Of a DNA stretch of 22,756 nt, positions 15,050 to 22,246 are shown in pieces. The notes beneath the pieces are model-generated. The model did not search any database. It was not told the origin of the DNA and worked only from the letters and a program-made list of their open reading frames with translations. Position 1 is the stretch's first letter, and every line of letters begins with the position of its first letter. The position numbers and the translations under genes were made by a program. The DNA is from JAZKFP01 sp040386355 (GTDB lineage: Bacteria > Pseudomonadota > Gammaproteobacteria > Pseudomonadales > UBA6940), in assembly GCA_040386355.1 (NCBI GenBank), contig JAZKFP010000237.1, positions 1 through 22,756 of the forward strand. The letters are read 5' to 3'.

Positions 15050-15651
15050 TGTCTGCACCGGCGCCAGATAATCAACAAACGCAATACAGTTATCCTGATT
15101 GGTTAGCACAAGCTGGAAATATTCCAAAGGGACAGGTTGGAAGTTCCGTAGGTATTCCGGATTATTCGAAGGTAAATTGGCCTACTAAAGAGGAAATGGA
15201 AAATCTTAGTACTGAAGCACTTTGCACTATGGTTTTTATGGCTGCTACGCAATTTAATGAAGCCAATTTAAATGCAGATCGTGAAAAATTGCGTTACTAC
15301 AATGATCTGCTTGCTGGTAGCAATGTAGTTTACAATGATGCTTCAAATTCACGAACTGAAGCAAACCAAAAAGAATCAAGTGCCAATACAGACGATGCAC
15401 TAATAGCATTTGCTCAAGCACATGGAATTAAGATTGAATCCGGTAAAGAATATTCAAAAGAAGATTGGGATATCCACCTGCAAAGCATTCAAGCTGTTCA
15501 AGACACGTGGATTCAAGAAACTAAATTAGTCTCAATTGATGTTGAAAAAAACTTAAATAAAGCGGCTAACTCAATGCAATTTTTAACTGCTGCAATAGAC
15601 AGCATTCAAAAACGAAGAGACACCGTCAATCAAAATCTAATTATTCGTTAG
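15049..15651 (+). CDS. Secreted-type helical protein, possibly EspA-like type III secretion filament protein
   Basis: This 200-residue protein has no Sec signal peptide, a flexible polar N-terminus (residues 1-45), a central helix (LSTEALCTMVFMAATQFNEANLNADREK), a polar middle section, and a C-terminal helix rich in heptads ending NSMQFLTAAIDSIQKRRDTVNQNLIIR. Layout and size resemble the EspA/SseB family (E. coli EspA is 192 residues), whose C-terminal coil, as I recall it, includes a similar N-x-L-x-x-L-T-x-A run. This is comparison from memory, not an alignment. There is a single Cys. No type III apparatus gene is in the window. AGGAG lies eight bases before ATG, within a hairpin. It sits between two receptor-like surface genes. 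It could instead be an unrelated coiled-coil effector. Confidence 0.6.
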   Translation: MSAPAPDNQQTQYSYPDWLAQAGNIPKGQVGSSVGIPDYSKVNWPTKEEMENLSTEALCTMVFMAATQFNEANLNADREKLRYYNDLLAGSNVVYNDASNSRTEANQKESSANTDDALIAFAQAHGIKIESGKEYSKEDWDIHLQSIQAVQDTWIQETKLVSIDVEKNLNKAANSMQFLTAAIDSIQKRRDTVNQNLIIR

Positions 15652-15689
15652 TAAAAAATGAAAATCATTATTGCTTAATAACAATAATA

Positions 15690-15718
15690 GGAATATACCA
15701 AATACACATTGGTATTCC
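15690..15718 (+). terminator. Hairpin downstream of the gene at 15049
   Basis: GGAATATACCAA (15690-15701) pairs with TTGGTATTCC (15709-15718) with a two-base bulge and a 7-base loop. It lies 39 bp after the stop, following a weaker ATTATTG/CAATAAT stem (15667-15688). No T-run follows, so termination is uncertain. TATACC here could also be a worn left end of the repeat that ends at 15938. Confidence 0.35.
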
Positions 15719-15741
15719 ATGCTGATATGTCTTAAGAAACG

Positions 15742-15938
15742 TATTTTGTGGGAAAGTACATGTGAGCGAAAGATATTTCGTCCCTACCATCCTTCTCAAA
15801 AACTCGTGTATTTTTAGGAAAGTGATCATTTTATGTAGAGGCGAAACAATTTTCGCCTGTGTTGAGCCCAGCCTATTTCTAATTCAACATTAGAAAAGTA
15901 ATTTAGGAAATCTCATTTGCGTTCGCTACGGGTATATG
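15742..15938 (+). repeat. Dispersed repeat, copy B, with an adjoining degenerate copy, ending in CGCTACGGGTATAT
   Basis: Bases 15808-15923 are closely similar to copy A (12229-12351), with core hairpin AGGCGAAA (15839-15846) and TTTCGCCT (15851-15858). Just upstream, GGAAAGT followed by GAGCGAAA...TTTCGTCC (15764-15783) looks like a further worn copy; its orientation is uncertain because the core is palindromic. The right end GCGTTCGCTACGGGTATAT (to 15938) is the terminal repeat of the elements at 2007 and 5155, which links the two repeat families. It fills most of the 330-bp gap between the genes at 15049 and 15982; no coding sequence is evident. Confidence 0.75.
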
Positions 15939-15981
15939 GTTTTGAAAGTGTAATTATTATGGTTCTGCGAGGAGTACTGCA

Positions 15982-16173
15982 GTGATTTCCAGCAGTTTTG
16001 TTTGTACTTTAAGCCGCATTTCTGTTTTTAAAGCAGCAGTTCTTGCTATTGCAATGTTGAGTCAGATTTTCCCAACTCGAGCTCAACTGGCAGTTTTAAA
16101 AAATCTTCATTCCAAGATGAAAGCTACTTCTTTTACGAAAATTTCCAATACAGTGCCTGTACATCCAGTTTAA
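15982..16173 (+). CDS. 63-residue signal-peptide ORF, truncated relative of the next gene
   Basis: The GTG start has GAGGAG upstream. The product is a basic N-terminus, a hydrophobic signal (VFKAAVLAIAMLSQIFPTRAQ) and about 30 further residues before a stop. Its first part and its leader match the gene at 16265: both read GGAGTA, then GCAGTGAT.TCCAG across the start, and MISS...(V/T)FKAA...(T/S)(R/A)(A/R)(S/A)Q in protein. It is either the remnant of a duplicated surface-protein gene or a small secreted peptide. The leader and start are kept in good order, so expression is plausible. Confidence 0.6.
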   Translation: MISSSFVCTLSRISVFKAAVLAIAMLSQIFPTRAQLAVLKNLHSKMKATSFTKISNTVPVHPV

Positions 16174-16264
16174 AAAATAATTATTAAATAAAATAATAAA
16201 AAAATCGAAGTGAACATTATAAATTTTATTATGTATTAATTATTACTCTGGGAGGAGTAGAGCA

Positions 16265-18976
16265 GTGATCTCCAGTAATTATATTCGTCCGTTTAATGTA
16301 GTTTCAACATTTAAAGCCGCAATTTCAGTTGCATTTTTAACTATGATTTCTTCCGCTCGTTCTCAAGCGTCAGCTTTTACTAATGTGCTGACAAATTCCA
16401 CTATGAGAACGTCGCCATCCACTCAAGCACTTACCAATATCACATCACGTAATTTGCAAGCGCAAGGTGCCTCACAAACAATCGCCGGATTATCCACTGG
16501 TGAATTTGTTGTTTTGGATCAATCGGGTGCCGCAACTTTATTAGGGATAACAGGTTCAAAACCGTTAAATTTGACGGACAAAAACGGTAAGGCAATAACC
16601 GGCACTAAAGTATTTCCTAATGTCTATTCAAAACATTCAAATCCTGCCTTTGCTGTACAATCCGATAATGCAGAAATGCATAATTTTGAAATTCGAGATG
16701 GAATCGTAACGCTATTGTCCTCTCTTTTTTTGCGTAATTGTGCTGATCCAACTGAAATTATTCAAAATTTTGCTTTCTTATTAAATGAAAATGTGACTTG
16801 TAATGCAGGATTCAATACGGCTGGCGATAAGGTCGTATTAAATAGTAAAGATGTTAACCAACCACAAAACGTAGCAAATATTGTTGAAACCAAAACTTCA
16901 ACGGAAAATGTATATACCGTAATTGGTGAGGACCCTAAATTGGTATACACCAATTATGGTGGTAATGATAAAACGTCTATTGGTGAATATAGTTTTATTA
17001 CTGAATCCCTTCCAGAAATTCCTGAAGATCCTAAAGACACTTGCTTCAGGGAATGGGGATATTTGAATCAATATGCACTTTCTAAATTGACTCCCTTTGC
17101 CCAACGAATTGCTGCTAACAAAGAAATAGTGGTTGGAGTTGTTGGAGAAAACTCCTCACAAATCATTAGGTTTAGCCAGAGCTTTAGTGAAGGAATTACC
17201 AATGTGACCGTGCCGGTAAGTCTCAATATAACAAATCCTATATTTGCAGCGACTGCAAAAGCTGTATATCTATATTCACCAAATGACAAAGCACTTTATC
17301 AAGTTCCAGAAGATAATATTCCACGAAAAATGGACATTGATTTAGGTAAATCTGGTGTATTGGCTGTTAGTGAATCGCCCACCGCAACGTATATCACCAA
17401 TGGCGTTGATATTTTTGAATTTTCAGGTATTGCGCAAACGGATGCTCCTACGCCTGCGCCAACAGCTGTTACTTCGCCTGGGCCTATTGATGCAGAGGCA
17501 TGCTCCGAAGACGCATATTCAGCGGAAATTCAACCTGGTTCAACTTTTGAAAAAACCTTACCTTTAATTCCAGGTAATGACGTTCATGATATGACAGGAT
17601 TAAATGGGGCTTATGCATCATTTAATAATGAATTAATTGAGAAAATTAATCAGTTTGATGTAGGAAATGGGGCATCAATAATTACAGGAACTCAAGCTCT
17701 TGATGTGTATCGCGTAGAAAATGAAAAATGTAGTCTGACTCCATCAGACTTTAAAGTACAAGCCTTTTATTCAACTGCAACTGAAACGAATGAAATAATT
17801 CTCTCATATAACAGGGATATTGGAGTTAAAGAGGGAATTTATGAAATGAGGTTGCCTATACAAGATAATGATGGAGAAAAAATTGGCGAAATTTCAATTC
17901 GTATAAATTTGAAATCAGTATACGACGGCTCTGAAATTTGTACTTTAGGCCCTTTTCAAATTGAAATTTTATCTGCTTCAACGACAGAAAAACCATTGCC
18001 CGTGCAATCGGGTGAAGCAGTTTTTGAAATGGACTCAAAATGTGAATGTGCTCGTGCAGCTTTCAATGAGCAAATAATTGCACAAATTCAATCCTGCGCA
18101 ACGGGTAACAGCACTGCATACATTAATATGCCGACTGGTGAAACTGTTCCTGTTCTTCAATACCAAAATGGAGAATATGTACCCTCAGATTTAACAGCAA
18201 CTGCATCTTTTGATTCGGATAGTGGTTTAAATAGTTTTGAAATTAATTACGACGCAAGTAAAGAATTTCCTGCGACAAAGTTAAAAGTCGAATTTCCTAT
18301 AACTGATATAAACTCTAATCCCATTGGAAAAATTGGTTTAGAAGTTAATGCTAGCGGCAAAAAATTTGACGGTGGTGGTAAAGGCGGTTTAACTACTGGT
18401 GAAATAGTTGGAATAGCGCTAGGTTCTGCGGCAGGATTAGGGTTAATAATAACTACTGTTTATTGCTATCGAAAAAAACGGACTCCCGAAATAATAACTG
18501 CTATAAATCATGCTGCTAACCTAGCAGTAAGAGCTAGATATGATTCTAATCATTTGCCCTCAAATGTACCTTTGCCTGGAGTTGTATCAATTGCAATTAA
18601 CAAGGTTGTAACTACTGCGGCTGCATTAAGGACTCATGTTAATGACAACCAAGATCTAGACAATGCCATGGAAATCCAAGAAATGGCAGAGACATTAAGA
18701 TTTGATGCTTCTACAGCTAATATTTCAGCGATTCGAGATAATGCACCGCAAATAATTCGAGATAGCACACGTAGAACTCTTGTTGCGGCTGAAAATGTAT
18801 TAAGAATTAGTTCAAAAAATGCTCGAGTAAGTTTTCCACGATTAAGTGCTGTCAGTCAATCGGCACCAGATAATGATAATGTTGAAAGTGGGAGTTTTGA
18901 ATTACGGAATATGGATCAAGTTCCACTAACGCCTCGTAGTCGACCATTACCACCATTGCCTCAACAACGCTCTTAA
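16265..18976 (+). CDS. Receptor-like membrane protein with two tandem Ig/cadherin-like repeats and an SH3-ligand tail
   Basis: No family recognised. The 903 residues read as a type I membrane protein: signal peptide (about 1-35), beta-rich N-terminal domain (about 60-390, propeller-like), short Pro-Thr linker PTPAPT (about 395), two related domains of about 140 residues (411-553 and 557-697), a Gly-rich hinge, one membrane helix (about 713-735), the stop-transfer sequence RKKR, and a 168-residue inner tail. The two domains align: each starts with a cysteine region and EKxLP(L/V), has an (A/S)FN(E/N)xxI segment, and ends LPIQDNDGEKIGEISI or FPITDINSNPIGKIGL, like cadherin-like or He_PIG folds. 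The tail is helical and ends PRSRPLPPLPQQRS; residues 893-899 match the class I SH3 ligand RPLPPLP. The GTG start has GGAGGAG. It is a paralogue in layout of the gene at 13223. Host-cell signalling is hypothesis. Confidence 0.82.
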   Translation: MISSNYIRPFNVVSTFKAAISVAFLTMISSARSQASAFTNVLTNSTMRTSPSTQALTNITSRNLQAQGASQTIAGLSTGEFVVLDQSGAATLLGITGSKPLNLTDKNGKAITGTKVFPNVYSKHSNPAFAVQSDNAEMHNFEIRDGIVTLLSSLFLRNCADPTEIIQNFAFLLNENVTCNAGFNTAGDKVVLNSKDVNQPQNVANIVETKTSTENVYTVIGEDPKLVYTNYGGNDKTSIGEYSFITESLPEIPEDPKDTCFREWGYLNQYALSKLTPFAQRIAANKEIVVGVVGENSSQIIRFSQSFSEGITNVTVPVSLNITNPIFAATAKAVYLYSPNDKALYQVPEDNIPRKMDIDLGKSGVLAVSESPTATYITNGVDIFEFSGIAQTDAPTPAPTAVTSPGPIDAEACSEDAYSAEIQPGSTFEKTLPLIPGNDVHDMTGLNGAYASFNNELIEKINQFDVGNGASIITGTQALDVYRVENEKCSLTPSDFKVQAFYSTATETNEIILSYNRDIGVKEGIYEMRLPIQDNDGEKIGEISIRINLKSVYDGSEICTLGPFQIEILSASTTEKPLPVQSGEAVFEMDSKCECARAAFNEQIIAQIQSCATGNSTAYINMPTGETVPVLQYQNGEYVPSDLTATASFDSDSGLNSFEINYDASKEFPATKLKVEFPITDINSNPIGKIGLEVNASGKKFDGGGKGGLTTGEIVGIALGSAAGLGLIITTVYCYRKKRTPEIITAINHAANLAVRARYDSNHLPSNVPLPGVVSIAINKVVTTAAALRTHVNDNQDLDNAMEIQEMAETLRFDASTANISAIRDNAPQIIRDSTRRTLVAAENVLRISSKNARVSFPRLSAVSQSAPDNDNVESGSFELRNMDQVPLTPRSRPLPPLPQQRS

Positions 18977-18999
18977 CAATTGACTTTCTAGATATAGTT

Positions 19000-19029
19000 T
19001 ATTTCCGGTAAAATTTTTTACCGGAAATA
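19000..19029 (+). terminator. Rho-independent-type terminator hairpin
   Basis: TATTTCCGGTAAAA (19000-19013) and TTTTACCGGAAATA (19016-19029) are perfect 14-base inverted arms with a CCGG core, 23 bp after the stop of the receptor-like gene. TTTTAAATTTA follows. This separates that gene from the one at 19102. Confidence 0.65.
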
Positions 19030-19101
19030 TTTTAAATTTATTAAAAGAGTTTTTGTTACCCATCTAATTTTGATTAATTAATGCAGTTTTTAGGAGTTTT
19101 T

Positions 19102-20469
19102 ATGGAACGAGTTGGTCTTTCTTTTCGTGGTGCAAGAAGAAGTCAGGATGAGTTACGTCAAAGTTTATTATCCAATGACAGTGCATCGTATGGTGAAACT
19201 CAGGAGGTAATGTCTCCTCGAATAAATCTTCAAGCCTTATCTTTAGCAAATCCTGGAAACACTTCTTCTTTATTATTAGAGGCTGAAGTTGCTCCATCAA
19301 TTGAAGAAACAGCAATTACACTTGTAGCCCAACTTGTTGGAAAGTTTTCATCTGCCCCAAAAAAAATATTTGCTTTTCAAAACCTAGATAGTGAATTGCT
19401 CGTAGCTCAATTAAGTAACTATTTAGAAGCTCACTCTGTTCCAAACTTAAATGATATTTCAATTCAATCTAAGAAAATTTTTTCAAGTGAAAAAATACAT
19501 CTTTTTTTTGAAGATTTTAATTATATTCGTGAAATCGATAAAGAAGGAAATATTTCAGAAGGCTTCCATGAGCTTGTTTCTGAATTAAATAAATACTGTT
19601 TAGTAAATGGTAAAACCAATTTTCATGGAACAATTCAAGAAGGTAAATTTTGCTACAACACTGCTTTTAATTGCATAACTTTAAAAGAAGGAAAAACTAT
19701 TTTTCCAAATGGAATGGTTCGAGTTTGTAATGCAAGACCTGAGGCAATTTCTAATCATTCTGCATTTGCGGGTTGGTATTCCGAAGAAGTAATTAATCTT
19801 CTCAATCAAGTAAAATTGCTGATTTCTCAAGGTTTGAAATCTTTAGATAAAGACGAAGTTTTATGTTATTTGTCCAGATTTGAAGCACTAAATGGAGATA
19901 TTAATATTGCAAGATACTTAGCAAATTCAATAAAAGAATTACATAAAAAGAAATTTACTTTAGCAACTTTTGATGCATATTGTTCAGAGAACATCAACAA
20001 TGCTACAACAAAAAATTCTGATGATAATGTCGAATTACATTTAGCCGCTTTAAAAAAAGCACAAAATGGAGATATTGAAGCAGCAAAAAATCAAATACTT
20101 TCTATTGCCGACATAAATCAGAAATCAATAGCTAATATATTAGTTTCTGAGTATCAGGCGAATGAAAATAAATTTGATGCTGCTAAAGAAACAGCAAATT
20201 CTATAAACATACCAATTTACAAATTTTTAGCTTTTAAGAATATTGCTAATGCTCAGGCTTTAGCAGGTGATTTGGTTGGAGCAAAAATAACCTTACACTC
20301 TCTTGAGGATAGTTCTTTAGATTTTTGTGTATCTAGTGCAATTTTCAAAATTGATGTTAAATTCGGCAATTTGACTCGTGTAAAAAATATAGTAAACACG
20401 TATAAAGATCTAACAAAAAAATCTATTGCCTTAATAGATATTGCTTACGCTTTAGTCGAAAAAGAATAA
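19102..20469 (+). CDS. Helical-repeat (TPR/PPR-like) protein of unknown function
   Basis: This is a 455-residue soluble protein without signal peptide or membrane helix, of lower GC than the upstream operons. The N-terminal 40 residues are Arg/Ser-rich (FRGARRSQDELRQSLLSN). A middle domain (about 75-240) is not recognised. From about residue 255 to the end, four or five helical hairpin units of about 35 residues repeat the pattern A-x-x-GD-x-x-x-A (LNGDINIARYLANSI, AQNGDIEAAKNQILSI, ALAGDLVGAKITLHSL), which suggests a TPR-like protein-binding solenoid. ATG 19102 is preferred over the in-frame ATG 19081 because AGGAG lies five bases upstream of it. It may be a cytosolic scaffold or a translocated effector; nothing in the sequence decides this. 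AT-rich inverted repeats near 20494-20528 may end the transcript. Confidence 0.75.
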   Translation: MERVGLSFRGARRSQDELRQSLLSNDSASYGETQEVMSPRINLQALSLANPGNTSSLLLEAEVAPSIEETAITLVAQLVGKFSSAPKKIFAFQNLDSELLVAQLSNYLEAHSVPNLNDISIQSKKIFSSEKIHLFFEDFNYIREIDKEGNISEGFHELVSELNKYCLVNGKTNFHGTIQEGKFCYNTAFNCITLKEGKTIFPNGMVRVCNARPEAISNHSAFAGWYSEEVINLLNQVKLLISQGLKSLDKDEVLCYLSRFEALNGDINIARYLANSIKELHKKKFTLATFDAYCSENINNATTKNSDDNVELHLAALKKAQNGDIEAAKNQILSIADINQKSIANILVSEYQANENKFDAAKETANSINIPIYKFLAFKNIANAQALAGDLVGAKITLHSLEDSSLDFCVSSAIFKIDVKFGNLTRVKNIVNTYKDLTKKSIALIDIAYALVEKE

Positions 20470-20639
20470 TGGTAGCAATAAATTATTTTTTTAATTGAAA
20501 TATTGATTGTAATATCTATTATTTCAATCTAATTGGAAAAGTGAATAACTATTTTAAGCACTTGGTAATCAGGTACTTTAAATTTTTGATTACTAAAAAT
20601 AATTTTTATATCAAATTTTTTCATAAAATTCATAAGAAA

Positions 20640-20990
20640 CTTCCATCAAAAATAAATTCAGCCGCCGGATTTTTATTTTGTGCAAGTAAACTTTGCGCTC
20701 TTTGCACGCAATACCTAAAACGCTTAACAAATCCTAACGCTTTCATCGCTTCTGCAATTATTAGGTTACGATAACTATTTCGATTTGGAAAATTCTCCGG
20801 GGTAGCTTCGTCATACAATCCTCCCGGGCTTAAAATTTCAACGCGATCGCTAAAAACATAAGACCATATGACTTTCATAATTACGATGCATAACCGTATT
20901 CATGAGTAATTCACGTAGTCCCTATACTGCATAATCATCATCAAGTTTTTCTTCCAACTAACTGACAGGTTTCATTTAAGTGCGCAACAC
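20640..20990 (-). pseudogene. Decayed copy of the ATP-binding protein gene at 22247
   Basis: This segment matches the C-terminal part of the gene at 22247-22672 over about 350 bp in the same orientation. Readable pieces include SDRVEILSPGGLY, PENFPNRNSYRN and RAQSLLAQNKNPAAEFIFDG. It is broken by an in-frame TAG where the intact copy has Trp (PEWALRELL becomes AV*GLRELL) and by an 8-base deletion between ESH and YVFSD. Two glycines of the ATP-lid region (RFGYGVQ) have become Arg and Cys. Homology fades near 20990. The remainder of the 20470-21199 gap holds AT-rich sequence with no other gene I can support. Confidence 0.85.
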
Positions 20991-21113
20991 ATCCTTGAAT
21001 TTTATTGCTGCTGTTAAATTTAAAATCAGTATTTGTTTTTATCTTAAATATGAGTTTGGGGCATGGTTAGTTGTTAATTTTTAATTGATTCGATTTTGAA
21101 TGGTTTATGCTTG

Positions 21114-21124
21114 CGAATAATTCG
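21114..21124. promoter_or_regulatory. Candidate operator palindrome upstream of the antitoxin gene
   Basis: CGAATAATTCG is an 11-bp palindrome about 75 bp before the antitoxin start, followed by CGAATAAAT. Toxin-antitoxin operons are usually autorepressed at such sites; there is no direct evidence here beyond symmetry and position. Confidence 0.3.
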
Positions 21125-21199
21125 AATAAATCCTACATTTTCTTAGCTTGCTAATACCTTTTGCCCATATGAATTTCTAATGCAGAGAGAATATTTGTT

Positions 21200-21655
21200 A
21201 TGAATTCTATCGAAAATTCTCTACCAACAGCAGAAGAAGCGGCATTGGCCCGACTTTCTAGCCAAGAACTATCTTTATTATTGAATAACCAAGCCAACAC
21301 GCAGTTATTGCAACTCGTGCAACAAGAAGGTCATACCCATACTGTTTCCATCCCCGCCAGCGCTATGCGTTTTCTTGTAGAAATCCTAAATCAATTGGGA
21401 AAAGGAAATACCGTTAAGTTAGTCCCGATTCATGCCGAGTTAACAACTCAAGATGCAGCGGATTTATTAAATGTATCCAGACCCACACTCATTAAATTAT
21501 TGGATGACGGCAAAATTTCTTATCATCGATCAGGTAATCGGCGCAAATTAAAATTTACAGATGTTCATCAATTCAAACAAGAAATAGATGGGTTGCGCCA
21601 TAAAGCACTTGAGGATTTAAGTGCGCTGGACCAAGAGCTGGACTTATACGAATGA
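21200..21655 (+). CDS. Antitoxin with excisionase-type helix-turn-helix
   Basis: This 151-residue DNA-binding protein is partner to the PIN toxin gene that follows. Residues about 80-130 (LTTQDAADLLNVSRPTLIKLL ... ISYHRSGNRRKLKFTDVHQF) form a MerR/excisionase-like winged HTH of the HTH_17 type. The N-terminal part is helical and probably dimerises, and the C-terminal acidic helix could bind the toxin. Its stop overlaps the toxin start (ATGA), the usual coupling of such pairs. It is intact although the toxin gene is not, so it may be an orphan antitoxin. AGAGAG precedes the start. Confidence 0.88.
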   Translation: MNSIENSLPTAEEAALARLSSQELSLLLNNQANTQLLQLVQQEGHTHTVSIPASAMRFLVEILNQLGKGNTVKLVPIHAELTTQDAADLLNVSRPTLIKLLDDGKISYHRSGNRRKLKFTDVHQFKQEIDGLRHKALEDLSALDQELDLYE

Positions 21656-22224
21656 GTTCAGAATTTACTGTGGTATACGATGCATGCGTGCTTTATCCCG
21701 CACCTTTAAGAACACTGTTAATGTATTTGGCAACGACTAATCTTTTTAAAGCAAGATGGTCTGATTTAATTCATGATGAATGGATGCGAAACCTTCTAAA
21801 AAAAAGACCTGATTTGACGGTAGAAAAATTAATACGTATTTGAGATCTAATGAATTAATATGTGTTAGATAGTGTAGTTACTGGTTATGAAAATCTAATT
21901 TCTACGATTACACTACCCGACACTAACGATCGGCATGTTTTAGCAACAGCAATTCACACTAACGCTCATTCAATTGTTACTTTTAATTTGAAAGATTTTC
22001 CCGAAGAAGCGCTAAATATATATAAAATAAAAGCGATTCATCCAAATGATTTTATCGTAGATTTAATTGATATTGACATTGGTGCTGTAATTGATTCTGT
22101 TAAAAAGCATCGTGCCAGCCTTAAAAATCCAGAATTTAGTCCGGAAAATTATCTGGAATGTTTATTAAAGCAGAAGCTATTTCAAACCGTTTCTTTGTTA
22201 GATAGACATAAAAAATATATTTAA
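21652..22224 (+). pseudogene. PIN-domain toxin gene with two in-frame stop codons
   Basis: PIN-domain toxins of VapC type are ribonucleases. The frame begins MSSEFTVVYDACVLYP with the first acidic residue Asp10, continues to HDEW (Glu43), and stops at TGA 21841-21843. It resumes in the same frame after a second stop (TAA 21856-21858), with LPDTNDRHVLATAI (later acidic residues Asp90/Asp93), IVTFNLKDFP and IHPNDFI. Read through the stops, the 190-codon length and motif order match an entire PIN toxin. The TGA replaces what is probably Arg (RIRDLMN; CGA to TGA is one change). The recognisable sequence on both sides indicates recent loss. The shorter N-terminal peptide lacks the C-terminal active-site residues. 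Confidence 0.87.
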
Positions 22225-22246
22225 ATAATAAACTGTATTTGTCCTA

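Noticed and set aside
19680..19785. MORN-like repeat in the middle of the 19102 product (EGKTIFPNGMVRV)
   Set aside because: Only one partial unit is visible, with poor fit to the MORN pattern.
20541..20774. Plus-strand 77-residue ORF
   Set aside because: It runs opposite the decayed ATP-binding protein copy and has no ribosome binding site or homology of its own.
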